A stretch of DNA of 46,845 nt from assembly GCA_964472135.1 (NCBI GenBank), contig CAYYJB010000012.1:1-46845 (forward strand), given 5' to 3'. The stretch is from JAUREX01 sp964472135 (GTDB lineage: Bacteria; Pseudomonadota; Alphaproteobacteria; Rhodobacterales; Rhodobacteraceae). A program made the position numbers and the translations under genes. Under the pieces are notes generated by a model. That model worked only from the letters and a program-made list of their open reading frames with translations. It had not been told where the DNA came from and did not search any database. This document shows positions 1 to 8,503 of this stretch, in pieces (the first letter of the stretch is position 1; each line of letters begins with the position of its first letter).

Positions 1-1385
1 AGGCCGATGTTGCCCTCCTGGATCAGGTCGAGGAACTGCAGCCCGCGGTTGGTGTATTTCTTGGCGATCGAGATCACGAGGCGCAGGTTCGCCTCGACCA
101 TCTCCTTCTTGGCCTGACGGGCTTCCTTCTCGCCCTTCTGGACCTGGTTCACGATGCGGCGGAACTCGCCGATGTCGACGCCGATCATCTGCCCGACATA
201 GGCCATCTCGGAGCGCAACTCCTCGATCCGCTCGCGGCTCTTGTCGATCAGCGCGGCCCAGCCGCGGCCGGGGCGCGAGGCCATGCGGTCGAGCCAGGTC
301 GGGTCGAGCTCGTGGCCCTGATAGGCGTCGATGAACTCGCGCCGGTTGATGCGCGCCTGATCGGCAAGCTTCACCATCGCGGAACTGATCGTCATGATCT
401 TGCGGTTGATGCCGTAGAGCTGGTCAATCAGCGTCTCGATGCGGTTGTTGTTGAGGTGGAGCTCGTTCACGAGGGTGACGATCTCGCCGCGCGCCTTCTG
501 ATAGGCGGCCTCGTCGGCCGCCGAGAACACCCCCGCCTCGGCCAGCGCGGCCTTCATCCGCCGGCCCTGCATCGCTTCGAGAACGACATAATGCTCCGCG
601 ATGCGTTCGAGCGTCTCGAGCGCCTTGGGCCGCAACGCCGCCTCCATGGCCGCCAGCGACATGTTCGAGCCGTCGTCGTCGTCGTCCTCTTCCTCGGGGC
701 GGAGGATCGGGTTGCCGTCGGCGTCGAGTTCGGGCCCTTCCTGGCCCCTCGGCGCCACGCCGGGCGCGACATCGATCCCCTCGAGGTCCGGCCCGTCGAT
801 GGCCTCCTCGCTCTCGCCGTCAAGCGAGCGACCGAAGGTCGCCTCGAGGTCGATGATCTCGCGCAGCAGCACGCCCTCGTTGAGGAGTTCCTCGCGCCAG
901 ACGGTGATCGCCTGAAAGGTCAGCGGGCTTTCGCATAGCCCCGCGATCATGGTGTTGCGGCCGGCCTCGATCCGCTTGGCGATCGCGATCTCGCCCTCGC
1001 GCGAGAGGAGTTCGACCGAGCCCATCTCGCGCAGATACATCCGCACCGGATCGTCGGTCCGGTCCAGCGCCTCGGACTGCGTGCCGGCGACCACGACCTC
1101 GCGCGAGGTCGAGACCTCGGGCAGTTCAGCCGCGGGTTCGCCCTCCTCGGCCTCTTCTTCCTCGATGACGTTGATGCCCATCTCCGAGAGCATCGACATC
1201 ACATCCTCGATCTGCTCGGAGGAGACCTGATCGGGCGGCAGGGCCGCATTCAGCTGGTCATAGGTGATGTAGCCGCGCTCGCGTGCGTCCGCGATCATGC
1301 GCTTGATCGCCGTCTGGCTCATGTCGAGGCCGACATCGCTTTCGGTCTCGGTGCCTGGCACGTCGTCGGAGTCCTTGGCGGCCAT
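1..1385 (-). CDS. rpoD: RNA polymerase primary sigma factor RpoD (C-terminal part beyond window)
   Basis: This is the housekeeping sigma factor that directs RNA polymerase to -35/-10 promoters. About 461 codons are visible, reading leftward from an ATG at 1385. A good ribosome-binding site (AAGGAGCG) lies just upstream. The N-terminus (MAAKDSDDVPGTE) leads into region 1.1, with the sequence MIADARERGYITYDQLNAAL. An acidic stretch rich in Glu follows, then the long non-conserved region. The last visible residues, LVISIAKKYTNRGLQFLDLI, are the conserved start of region 2 (core-polymerase binding). Regions 2.3 to 4 lie outside the window. It follows dnaG on the same strand with 73 bp between, the classic dnaG-rpoD macromolecular-synthesis arrangement. 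The spacer carries an unusual repeat (see 1402..1444). Confidence 0.96.
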   Translation of the reverse strand, partial: MAAKDSDDVPGTETESDVGLDMSQTAIKRMIADARERGYITYDQLNAALPPDQVSSEQIEDVMSMLSEMGINVIEEEEAEEGEPAAELPEVSTSREVVVAGTQSEALDRTDDPVRMYLREMGSVELLSREGEIAIAKRIEAGRNTMIAGLCESPLTFQAITVWREELLNEGVLLREIIDLEATFGRSLDGESEEAIDGPDLEGIDVAPGVAPRGQEGPELDADGNPILRPEEEDDDDDGSNMSLAAMEAALRPKALETLERIAEHYVVLEAMQGRRMKAALAEAGVFSAADEAAYQKARGEIVTLVNELHLNNNRIETLIDQLYGINRKIMTISSAMVKLADQARINRREFIDAYQGHELDPTWLDRMASRPGRGWAALIDKSRERIEELRSEMAYVGQMIGVDIGEFRRIVNQVQKGEKEARQAKKEMVEANLRLVISIAKKYTNRGLQFLDLIQEGNIG

Positions 1386-1401
1386 GGGCGCTCCTTGGTT
1401 G

Positions 1402-1444
1402 GCGAATCGCAACATCCGCGATTCGACTCCATAGCGCGAATCGC
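1402..1444. repeat. Three alternating 9-mer repeats with four GANTC sites between dnaG and rpoD
   Basis: The 9-mer GCGAATCGC occurs at 1402-1410 and 1436-1444, and its inverse (8 of 9 bases) at 1418-1426. The first two form an 8-bp perfect stem (1403-1410 with 1418-1425) around a 7-nt loop. The segment contains four GANTC motifs, at 1404, 1420, 1425 and 1438. GANTC is the recognition sequence of the alphaproteobacterial cell-cycle methylase CcrM. The location directly upstream of rpoD suggests a regulatory or RNA-processing role. That role is inferred from position only. Confidence 0.55.
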
Positions 1445-1458
1445 GCCAAGTGGAAGCC

Positions 1459-3438
1459 TCAGCGCCTGCGGCGTTTCCACACTTCGTCGTCGATCATCCG
1501 CTGGAGCCCTGCCGAAAGGGCGGCGCGATCCTCGCCGAAATCGGGCTGATCGGCCTGTGCAGGCTGGTCGGCGCGGCGCAGCGCCTCGGCCGCGCGCGAC
1601 AGCCGCCAGGTCAGCCCCTCGCCCGCCTCGCCCGTGACGTCCGCCATGGCCTCGGCGATCTCCGCCTCGGCGCTGCGCCGCGCCGCGAGCCGCGCGAGGT
1701 CTTCGGCCACCGACATCCGCGCGCGTTCCGAATCACCCGGTGCGCGCAGGGCCGGCGCGACTCGCGCCAGCGGCGAGGCCATGATCTCGCGCAGGACCGC
1801 GCCCGCCTCCGGCCCCAGTTCGGCGGCGGCCTCGGCCTCGGACGCGGTCGCGGCGGTGCTCGGCCAGCCGATCAGCGCGTCGCGCAGCCGGGCATGGGCG
1901 GGCTCTGGGGTCACGAGCGTCTCGAGCGCGCCAAGAAAGCCCTGGATCAGGCCCGGATGCAGCGCCAGTGTGGCGAGGACGACCGAGACGCGCATCGTCT
2001 CGGCCGGATCGGTCCGGCCGGCAGCCGCGAGGGGCGAGGCGCGGGTAGCAGGCAGGGGTGCGGCGGCCACGGCGCCCGCGCCACGCATCCGCCCGCCTGC
2101 GCCCCCCGGTCCCCGTCCACCCGGCCCGCGCCAGGGCCGCACCGGCTGCGCGAGCGAGGCGAAAAGCTCCGACCGCAGGCGGCGGATCTCGGCCTCGTAA
2201 TGGGTGCGCAGCGCGGGGTCGCGGATCTGGGCGAGGACGGCGCGCAGGCGCTTGTCGAGTGCCGCGCGCCGTTCGGGGCTGTCGAAGCTGCGGCCTTCGG
2301 TCTCCCGCTGCCAGATGAGCGCGATCATCGGCCGGGCGGCATCGAGGACCTGCTGCATCGCGGCCCGCCCGCCCGAGCGGATCAGGTCATCGGGGTCCAT
2401 CCCGCCCGGCAGGAGCGCGAAGCGCAACCCGTAGCCCGCCTCGAGCATCGGCAGCGCCAGATCGACCAGCCGGCCGGCGGCGCGGATCCCGGCGGCGTCG
2501 CCGTCGAGCGCGATGACGGGCTCGGGGTGGACGCGCCACATCAGGCGCAGCTGATCCTCGGTCACGGCGGTGCCGAGGGGGGCGACGGTCGCGCCGAAGC
2601 CCGCCTCGGAGAGGGCGATGACATCCATGTAGCCCTCGGCCACGACAAGCTGCGCGCCCTTGCCGGCGGCCGTGCGCGCCGGCCCGATGTTGTAGAGGCT
2701 GCGCCCCTTGTCGAAGAGGGGCGTCTCGGGGCTGTTGAGGTATTTGGCCGGCGCGCCCGGGTCCATCGCGCGCCCGCCGAGCCCGATGCAGCGGCCGCGC
2801 GCGTCTCGGATCGGAAAGATCACGCGGCCGCGAAAGCGGTCATAGGGCGCGCCGCCGCCCTCGGGGGCGATGACAAGGCCCGCCTCGGCGATCGCGCCGA
2901 CCGCGATCCCCTTCTGCCCGAGCGCGGAGACGAGTCCCTGCCGCTGGTCGGGGGCGAAGCCCAGATCGAACCGCTCGATCGCGCCGTCGGACAGGCCGCG
3001 GCGTGCGAGATAGGCGCGCGCCTCGGCCCCCGCGGCGGCGCGCAACTGCAGCCGATAGTGCTGGACCGCCGCCTCCATCACCTCGGCGAGGTCCGATTGG
3101 CGGTTGGCGCGGACCTGCGCGACGGGGTCGGGGTCGGGCAGCGCCATCCCGGCCTCGCGGGCGAGCGTCTCGACCGCCTCGCGGAAACCCATGTTGTCGG
3201 CCTCGCGCAGGAAGGTCAGCGCATCGCCCTTCGCGTGGCAGCCGAAGCAATAATAGAAGCCCTTGCGGTCATCGACGTGAAAGCTCGGGGTCTTTTCCTG
3301 GTGGAAGGGGCAGGGCGCCCAGAAATCGCCCTTGGCCGCGTTGGTCTTGCGCCGGTCCCAGGTGACCTTGCGCCCCACGACGCGCGAGAGCGGGACGCGG
3401 CTGCGGAGGTCATCAAGAAAGCCGGGCGGGAGACTCAT
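1459..3438 (-). CDS. dnaG: DNA primase DnaG
   Basis: DnaG synthesises the RNA primers for lagging-strand replication. The protein is 659 residues, counted from ATG at 3438 (MSLPPGFLDDLRSRV), which is the usual N-terminus. A longer in-frame extension upstream is a low-complexity artefact. The CHC2 zinc finger is complete (Cys43, His46, Cys64, Cys67 in CPFH...YCFGC). The TOPRIM catalytic domain follows, with the glutamate in VVAEGYMDVIAL and the acidic motif ALDGDAAG. The C-terminal DnaB-interacting part is Ala/Arg-rich and poorly conserved, as usual in this order. It is transcribed toward rpoD. Confidence 0.97.
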   Translation of the reverse strand: MSLPPGFLDDLRSRVPLSRVVGRKVTWDRRKTNAAKGDFWAPCPFHQEKTPSFHVDDRKGFYYCFGCHAKGDALTFLREADNMGFREAVETLAREAGMALPDPDPVAQVRANRQSDLAEVMEAAVQHYRLQLRAAAGAEARAYLARRGLSDGAIERFDLGFAPDQRQGLVSALGQKGIAVGAIAEAGLVIAPEGGGAPYDRFRGRVIFPIRDARGRCIGLGGRAMDPGAPAKYLNSPETPLFDKGRSLYNIGPARTAAGKGAQLVVAEGYMDVIALSEAGFGATVAPLGTAVTEDQLRLMWRVHPEPVIALDGDAAGIRAAGRLVDLALPMLEAGYGLRFALLPGGMDPDDLIRSGGRAAMQQVLDAARPMIALIWQRETEGRSFDSPERRAALDKRLRAVLAQIRDPALRTHYEAEIRRLRSELFASLAQPVRPWRGPGGRGPGGAGGRMRGAGAVAAAPLPATRASPLAAAGRTDPAETMRVSVVLATLALHPGLIQGFLGALETLVTPEPAHARLRDALIGWPSTAATASEAEAAAELGPEAGAVLREIMASPLARVAPALRAPGDSERARMSVAEDLARLAARRSAEAEIAEAMADVTGEAGEGLTWRLSRAAEALRRADQPAQADQPDFGEDRAALSAGLQRMIDDEVWKRRRR

Positions 3439-3576
3439 GCCCGCAGTATCGGCTGCGCCGCCCCGCCCCGCAAGCGTTCGGGCGGGAGGTCCGGGCGCGA
3501 CATCCGGCGGGCGTGTCCGGGGGGGAGCGGCCGGGCACCCCATTGAGGGCTGCCCGGCCGCGCGGGGCCGGCGGAT

Positions 3577-3597
3577 GCCGCCCCGCCGGGGGGCGGC
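3577..3597 (-). terminator. G+C-rich stem-loop downstream of lldD
   Basis: An 8-bp perfect stem (GCCGCCCC at 3577-3584 with GGGGCGGC at 3590-3597) encloses a 5-nt loop, about 12 bp beyond the lldD stop codon. There is no U-tract, so intrinsic termination is uncertain. It may act as an mRNA 3' end or a Rho-assisted terminator. Confidence 0.35.
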
Positions 3598-3609
3598 GCG
3601 CGGGGCGCC

Positions 3610-4800
3610 TCAGCGCCAGCGGGTCGAGAAATCGGGGGGCAGCATCAGGTTGTGGCGGCCGAGCGCCCGCACGTCGCGTTCGCCGCAGAGCGCCATCGTC
3701 ATGTCGAGCTCGCGCCGGATGATCTCGAGCGCCTTGGCCACTCCCGGCTCTCCCATGGCGCCGAGGCCATAGACGAAGGCGCGCCCGATGTAGGTGCCGC
3801 GCGCCCCGAGCGCGAGCGCCTTCAGCACGTCCTGCCCCGAGCGGATGCCGCCGTCGAGGTGGATCTCGACCCGCTCGCCCACCGCCTCGACGATCTGCGG
3901 CAGCATCCGGATCGAGGAGAGCGCGCCATCGAGCTGCCGTCCGCCGTGGTTCGAGACGATGATCGCATCGACCCCGAGATCGGCCGCGCGGCGCGCATCC
4001 TCGGGATCGAGGATGCCCTTGAGGATGAATCGCCCCTGCCACTTGTCGCGCAGCTTCGCGACCTTGCCCCAGTCGAGCTGCGGATCGAACTGCTCGGCCG
4101 TCCAGGACGAGAGCGAGGAGGCATCGCTCACGCCCTTGGCGTGCCCCACGATGTTGCCGAAGAAGCGCCGCTTCGTCCCGAGCATGCCGAGCCCCCAGCG
4201 CCATTTCGTGGCGAGGTTCGCGACGGTGGCGGGGGTGAGCTTGGGCGGCGCCGAGAGGCCGTTCTTGAGGTCCTTGTGGCGCTGGCCGAGGATCTGGAGG
4301 TCGAGCGTCAGCACCAGCGTCGAGCATCGGGCGGCCGCGGCGCGCGCGATCAGCCGGTCGACGAAATCCTCGTCGCGCATGACGTAGAGCTGGAACCAGA
4401 AGGGTTTGGATACATGCGCCGCGACATCCTCGATCGAGCAGATCGACATGGTCGAGAGCGTGAAGGGCACGCCCGCCGCCTCGGCCGCGCGCGCGGCGAG
4501 GATCTCGCCGTCGGCGTGCTGCATGCCGGTCAGCCCCACGGGCGCGAGCGCCACGGGCATCGCCACCGCCTGCCCGGCCATGGTGCTCGCTGTCGTGCGG
4601 TTCGACATGTCGACGGCGACGCGCTGGCGCAGGCGGATCTCGGCGAAGTCGGCGCTGTTGGCGCGGAAGGTCTGCTCGGTCCAGCTGCCCGACTCGGCAT
4701 AGTCGTGGAACATCCGCGGCACGCGGCGCCAATAGATCCGCCGCAGATCCTCGATGGTGGTGATGACGCCCATGTCCCGCCCCGCGTTGACGTTCGACAT
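3610..4800 (-). CDS. lldD: FMN-dependent L-lactate dehydrogenase (alpha-hydroxy-acid oxidase family)
   Basis: The enzyme oxidises L-lactate to pyruvate and passes electrons to the respiratory quinone pool at the inner membrane. Its 396 residues match the usual length of bacterial LldD. The signature VSNHGGRQLDGA carries the catalytic base His285. LDGGIRSGQDVLKALALGA (from about residue 315) and the following GR pair form the FMN phosphate site. Lys261 in LKGIL and the active-site Tyr34 region (FHDYAESGSWTE) are also present. The family includes glycolate and mandelate oxidases. The overall pattern favours lactate, but substrate is inferred. It stands alone, reading away from the tRNA-Leu gene. 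Confidence 0.9.
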   Translation of the reverse strand: MSNVNAGRDMGVITTIEDLRRIYWRRVPRMFHDYAESGSWTEQTFRANSADFAEIRLRQRVAVDMSNRTTASTMAGQAVAMPVALAPVGLTGMQHADGEILAARAAEAAGVPFTLSTMSICSIEDVAAHVSKPFWFQLYVMRDEDFVDRLIARAAAARCSTLVLTLDLQILGQRHKDLKNGLSAPPKLTPATVANLATKWRWGLGMLGTKRRFFGNIVGHAKGVSDASSLSSWTAEQFDPQLDWGKVAKLRDKWQGRFILKGILDPEDARRAADLGVDAIIVSNHGGRQLDGALSSIRMLPQIVEAVGERVEIHLDGGIRSGQDVLKALALGARGTYIGRAFVYGLGAMGEPGVAKALEIIRRELDMTMALCGERDVRALGRHNLMLPPDFSTRWR

Positions 4801-4843
4801 GCCTAGCCGAGCGGGGGCGCCAATTGCAACCCGCCACGGGGCG

Positions 4844-4872
4844 TTGACAGCCTGACGCGGCGGGAATAGAGG
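4844..4872 (+). promoter_or_regulatory. Sigma-70-type promoter of tRNA-Leu(CAG)
   Basis: A consensus -35 hexamer TTGACA (4844-4849) and TAGAGG (4867-4872) as -10 are separated by 17 bp. The predicted transcription start lies some 8-10 nt before the tRNA 5' end at 4888, as usual for a short tRNA leader. Confidence 0.6.
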
Positions 4873-4887
4873 ACGGACACGCAGCCT

Positions 4888-4972
4888 GCCCAGGTGGCGG
4901 AATTGGTAGACGCGCTGGTTTCAGGTACCAGTGACGCAAGTCGTGGAGGTTCGAGTCCTCTCCTGGGCACCA
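4888..4972 (+). tRNA. tRNA-Leu (anticodon CAG)
   Basis: A complete class II tRNA with a long variable arm. The acceptor stem pairs GCCCAGG (4888-4894) with CCTGGGC (4962-4968), and discriminator A and an encoded CCA follow at 4969-4972. The anticodon stem CTGGT/ACCAG holds the loop TTCAGGT, giving anticodon CAG, which reads the CUG leucine codon. The T-arm contains GTTCGAGTC. It marks the left edge of the accessory region; a gene-poor stretch with a probable insertion-sequence scar begins immediately after it. Confidence 0.97.
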
Positions 4973-4982
4973 GTTCTGTCCA

Positions 4983-5018
4983 AAAAGTCCTTCAATCCTA
5001 TTGGCTTGCAGGACTTTT
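4983..5018 (+). terminator. Probable terminator of tRNA-Leu(CAG)
   Basis: AAAAGTCC (4983-4990) pairs perfectly with GGACTTTT (5011-5018) around a 20-nt loop, 10 bp after the CCA end. The right arm ends in TTTT and is followed closely by another TTTT, giving a U-rich 3' tail. This is the only clearly A+T-rich hairpin near the gene. Confidence 0.55.
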
Positions 5019-5082
5019 GATTTTCCGCTCCACCTTCCCGTCAGCCCTTCGCGCGCGCGTGGGTGGATAGGGGGGTGCTTAA

Positions 5083-5098
5083 CCCGCCCCAAGGCGGG
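5083..5098. repeat. Small hairpin in the tRNA-downstream gap
   Basis: CCCGCC (5083-5088) pairs with GGCGGG (5093-5098) around a 4-nt loop. It lies between the tRNA terminator and the insertion-sequence scar. No function can be assigned. Apart from this hairpin and the scar, the stretch 4973-5677 holds no supported gene. Confidence 0.3.
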
Positions 5099-5164
5099 CA
5101 GGATGCAACGATCATTGGGGCAGACGCGCGCCGGGCCTGTCGGTTCCACGGGTTGCGGCGAAAG

Positions 5165-5506
5165 GTGTCAGGCGACACGGCAAACTGACCCCCTGTCGAC
5201 ATGAGGAACTGACCCCTCCTGCAGAGAGGAGGTTCCAAGATGACCGAGTTGGGCAAAGGTCTTTCACCGGCTGGCGTGTCGGGGAGGATAGAGACGCCGA
5301 CGCCGGACGAAGTGTCGGTCATGCTTGGGTCGAAGGTCTGCGCTTGCCCCCGTCCATCGCGCCAGCATCATGCCGGCGCAATCGACGAACATCCCTGCAC
5401 CGGCAACAGCCACAGGGTCGGCGGTGCGGAACCTCCCGTAGCCGACAGTCAACCCGCATCCAGATCGGGCCTCGCTGTCGGTCGAGATCGGGGCCTCGCC
5501 GGACAC
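5165..5506. mobile_element. Probable decayed IS21-family insertion sequence
   Basis: Two signs point to an IS21 scar. First, direct repeats AACTGACCCC lie at 5183-5192 and 5207-5216, 24 bp apart. They are preceded by a GTGTC/GACAC inverted pair and resemble the iterated terminal repeats of IS21 elements. Second, the leftward frame around 5320-5506 contains GMFVDCAGMMLARWTGASAD. This resembles the IstA catalytic segment built around the first DDE aspartate (typically FVDYAG...TGE). No intact istA or istB frame remains and the second end was not found. The relative orientation of the two signs is not that of a simple intact element, so rearrangement is likely. Recognition is by eye only. Confidence 0.38.
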
Positions 5507-5586
5507 CGCGGTGACGACCGGCGCCGGCGAACGCCTCGCACCTGCGCAATCCCGAGATCCGCGTGGTCACACTTGTCAGGATTATC

Positions 5587-5613
5587 GACTTGACCTGTTT
5601 CCGCCGAAGTCAA
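5587..5613. promoter_or_regulatory. Inverted repeat upstream of the phosphonate block
   Basis: TTGAC (5590-5594) and GTCAA (5609-5613) face each other across 14 bp, and the overlapping pair GACTT/AAGTC extends the symmetry. It lies 65-90 bp before the first gene of the block, in a local A+T-rich patch. It could be an operator. It does not match a Pho box well. Confidence 0.3.
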
Positions 5614-5677
5614 ATTGTAACAGATCCATGACGAAGCGCGCGCGCCCCGAAAGCCGCGCACCCCGGAAGCCGCAACG

Positions 5678-7354
5678 ATGCACCCGCTGATCCTCCTGTT
5701 GCACCTTGCCGCTGCGGTCATGCTGCTTCTGTGGGCGGTGCGCATGGTGCGCACGGGCATGGAGCGGGCGCTCGGCGCATCGCTGCGCGACTGGTTGTGC
5801 CGGGCAGAGGGCAGCACCATCGCGGCGGCAGGGGCCGGGCTGGCCCTTGCGGTGCTGTTCCAGGGCGCAACGGCGGTAGGAATATTGTCGGCCGGGTTCG
5901 TCGCGGGCGGGACCCTGTCGGCGGGGGGGGCGCTGGCGGCCGTTCTGGGCGCCGATTTCGGCTCGGCGCTGGTGGTGCGGCTTCTGGCCTTCGACCTGTC
6001 GGAGTTGGTCCCGGTCCTGCTGCTATCCGGCGCGGTGCTTTTCCTGAAGTTCGAGCGCCGGGGCATCCGTCAGGCCGGCCGCATCGTTCTCGGCGTTGGG
6101 TTTGTCCTTCTGTCGCTCCAGATGATCGGCGAGGCGACCGAGCCCCTGCGCGAGAGCGCGCTGCTGCCCTCGGTGATCCGCCACCTTCAGGGCGACCCGC
6201 TGACCGCGTTCGTCGTCGTGGCCTTGCTGACATGGGGGATGCACTCATCGGTCGCGATGGTGCTTGTGATCGTGGCCCTGACGCAAAAGGGTGTCCTGCC
6301 CGTGCAGGCGGCGGTGCCGATGGTTCTCGGCGCGAACTTCGGCGCGGGTCTGATCGCGCTATGGCTTGCGCGCGCGATGCCGCCCGCCGCGTTACGGGTG
6401 CTGCTCGGCAATCTGATGCTGCGGGGTGCTCTTGCCGTGGCGGCGCTTGCGATTGTCATGGCCATCGCCCCCGGCCTCGGCTGGCTCGGAGCGCGGCCCG
6501 AGGTTCAGATCGTCCATCTGCACCTTCTGTTCAACCTCGGCCTCATGGTGATGGCGGCACCCCTCGTGGTGCCCGTTCTGCGGCTCTGCGCGCTCATGCT
6601 GCCCGATCCCGCCCAGCCGCAAGACGCCGCGCGCGTGCGCCGCAGCGCGCTCGATCGAAGCGTGATCGATCAGCCCGCTCTCGCGCTTGCGTCGGCAAAG
6701 CGCGAGCTGCTGACGATGGGCGAGACGGTCGAGGAAATGCTCGTGCCCGTGATCGAGGTTCTGGCCAATCCGAACGCTGGGCGGATCGCCGCCATCAATG
6801 CAATCGAAGTGGAGGTGAACGCCCTCCACAACGCCATCAAGCTTTATGTCGCCGAGGTCAATCGCCATGACCTGACCGGGGCGGAGACCTTGCGGGGCGT
6901 CGATCTCACGGATTTCGCGATCAACCTGGAACGTGTCGGCGACATCGTCGCCAAGACGCTCCTTCCCCTCGCCGAGGACAAGGCCCGCCTCGGCGTACGC
7001 TTTTCCGACGAGGGCTGGGCCGAGCTGCGGGGGATGCATGCGCGCGTGCGCGCCAACCTCCAGCTCGCGCTCAATGTCCTCGTTTCGGGCGATACCGGAT
7101 CGGCGCAGGCGCTGATGCGCGAGAAGGAAGCGATGCGCCGGCTGGAACGCGAGAGCCAGGATCAGCATTTCTCGCGGCTTGCGCGCGGTAATGCCGACAG
7201 CCTCGCGACATCGAACCTGCACCTCGAGGCGGTGCGGGCCTTCAAGGAGGTCAATTCCCTTCTTGTTACCGTGGCGCATCCGATTCTCGCCGAGCGCGGA
7301 TTGATCCTGCAAAGCCGCCTCGCCCCCGTCAGGACGCCGGAGCAAATCGGATGA
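5678..7354 (+). CDS. Na/Pi cotransporter family protein with C-terminal PhoU domain (YjbB/NptA type)
   Basis: A 558-residue inner-membrane phosphate transporter. Two inverted Na/Pi cotransporter repeats form the hydrophobic N-terminal half. They contain the polar re-entrant signatures FQGATAVGIL (about residue 66) and GMHSSVAMVLV (about residue 190). The C-terminal third (from about residue 330) is a helical PhoU-like domain with ETVEEMLVPVIEVL and INLERVGDIVAKTLL. Members of this architecture, such as E. coli YjbB, have been linked to phosphate export. The stop overlaps the start of the next gene (ATGA at 7351), so it is co-translated with phosphonate-degrading enzymes. I infer that it expels phosphate released from C-P bond cleavage. 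Uptake cannot be excluded. The start has only a weak ribosome-binding site. Confidence 0.88.
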   Translation: MHPLILLLHLAAAVMLLLWAVRMVRTGMERALGASLRDWLCRAEGSTIAAAGAGLALAVLFQGATAVGILSAGFVAGGTLSAGGALAAVLGADFGSALVVRLLAFDLSELVPVLLLSGAVLFLKFERRGIRQAGRIVLGVGFVLLSLQMIGEATEPLRESALLPSVIRHLQGDPLTAFVVVALLTWGMHSSVAMVLVIVALTQKGVLPVQAAVPMVLGANFGAGLIALWLARAMPPAALRVLLGNLMLRGALAVAALAIVMAIAPGLGWLGARPEVQIVHLHLLFNLGLMVMAAPLVVPVLRLCALMLPDPAQPQDAARVRRSALDRSVIDQPALALASAKRELLTMGETVEEMLVPVIEVLANPNAGRIAAINAIEVEVNALHNAIKLYVAEVNRHDLTGAETLRGVDLTDFAINLERVGDIVAKTLLPLAEDKARLGVRFSDEGWAELRGMHARVRANLQLALNVLVSGDTGSAQALMREKEAMRRLERESQDQHFSRLARGNADSLATSNLHLEAVRAFKEVNSLLVTVAHPILAERGLILQSRLAPVRTPEQIG

Positions 7355-8490
7355 CCAAAGCCGCCACGCACGGGCAGACGACCCATGATCTGGCGGTCGT
7401 GGGGGCCGGGATCCTCGGACTGGCACATGCGCTGGCCGCCGCGCGGCGGGGTCTGCGGGTGGTGGTGATCGACCGGGACGCCCGCGCGAACGGGGCAAGC
7501 ATCCGCAACTTCGGCTTTGTCGTCGTGACCGGGCAGAAACCGGGCGAGGATCGTGCCCGCGCCGAGCGCAGCCGCGACATCTGGCTCGGGATCGCGCCCG
7601 AGGCCGGGATCGATATCGAACACCGCGGCACGATCCTTGCGGCCCGCCGGCCCGAGGCGATGGATCTGCTTGCGGCCTTCATGCGCGATGGCGATGCCGA
7701 AGGGTGCCGCCTGCTGGGTAAGGCGGAGCTCGGCAGCCTCCAGCCCGGCATCGAGGCCGGTGCCATGATGGGCGGACTCTACAGCCCGCACGAGGTGCGG
7801 GTGAACTCGCGCCTCGCGCTGCCGCGCCTGGCGGCGCATCTCGCACGCGTCCATGGCGTGGAGTTCCGCTACGGCAGCGCCGTCACCGCGATCGTGCCGC
7901 CGCTGATCGAGACCGGCGCGGGACCTGTCCGGGCAACGAAGGTCGTCGTCTGTCCGGGCGATGATCTGACCGGGCTCTATGCCGACCGCATCGCCGCGCA
8001 TGGCGTGACGCGCTGCAAGCTTCAGATGATGCGCCTGGCCGCACCCGGCTTCAGATTGCGCGCGGGCGTCCTGTCCGACCTCAGCCTGCTGCGCTATGGC
8101 GGTTTTGCGAGCCTTCGGCAGGCGGGCGCGCTGCGGCAGCGGCTTGAGGGTGAGCAGCCCCAGATGCTTGCGAACGGCGTGCATGTGATCGTGGTCCAGG
8201 ATGCCGATGGATCGCTCGTGGTCGGGGATTCGCATCACTATGGTCCCACCCCCGACCCCTTTGGATCGGACGAGGTGGACCGGATGATCCTTGCAGAGTT
8301 CGCCGCCGTCTTCGGGCCGCGGCCGCTACCGGTGACCGAGCGCTGGACCGGCACCTATTCGGTCGCGGATGGCTCGGCCTTTCGCGATGCCCCCGAGCAC
8401 GACGTGCGTCTCGTGATGGTCACGAGCGGGACAGGCGCAAGCACGGGCTTTGCCATCGGCGAGGAAACCGTGGCGGAGTTGTTCGAATGA
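7351..8490 (+). CDS. FAD-dependent oxidoreductase, TIGR03364-like (phosphonate-associated, PbfC/PbfD type)
   Basis: A 379-residue DAO-fold flavoprotein. The N-terminal Rossmann motif VGAGILGLAHA (GxGxxG at residues 18-23) is followed by VVVIDRDARANGASIRNFGF, as in amine and sarcosine oxidases. The C-terminus has the second FAD-binding part, MVTSGTGASTGFAIGEE. The family is recurrent in phosphonate clusters. Characterised members are reported to oxidise N-alkylated 2-aminoethylphosphonate to phosphonoacetaldehyde, so the probable substrate is N-methyl-AEP or a relative. It overlaps the transporter by 4 bp and precedes the PbfA-like gene by 13 bp. Family recognition is by pattern; substrate is inferred from family and context. 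Confidence 0.8.
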   Translation: MTKAATHGQTTHDLAVVGAGILGLAHALAAARRGLRVVVIDRDARANGASIRNFGFVVVTGQKPGEDRARAERSRDIWLGIAPEAGIDIEHRGTILAARRPEAMDLLAAFMRDGDAEGCRLLGKAELGSLQPGIEAGAMMGGLYSPHEVRVNSRLALPRLAAHLARVHGVEFRYGSAVTAIVPPLIETGAGPVRATKVVVCPGDDLTGLYADRIAAHGVTRCKLQMMRLAAPGFRLRAGVLSDLSLLRYGGFASLRQAGALRQRLEGEQPQMLANGVHVIVVQDADGSLVVGDSHHYGPTPDPFGSDEVDRMILAEFAAVFGPRPLPVTERWTGTYSVADGSAFRDAPEHDVRLVMVTSGTGASTGFAIGEETVAELFE

Positions 8491-8503
8491 GGGAAGCGGC
8501 AAG

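Noticed and set aside
1450..3546. A rightward open frame of nearly 700 codons opposite dnaG
   Set aside because: It is the antisense shadow of dnaG, caused by high G+C content. The leftward frame has the CHC2 and TOPRIM motifs; the rightward one resembles no protein.
5587..5613. Pho box upstream of the phosphate transporter gene
   Set aside because: The TTGAC/GTCAA symmetry does not fit the tandem CTGTCAT-type Pho box on either strand. Kept only as an unspecified inverted repeat.
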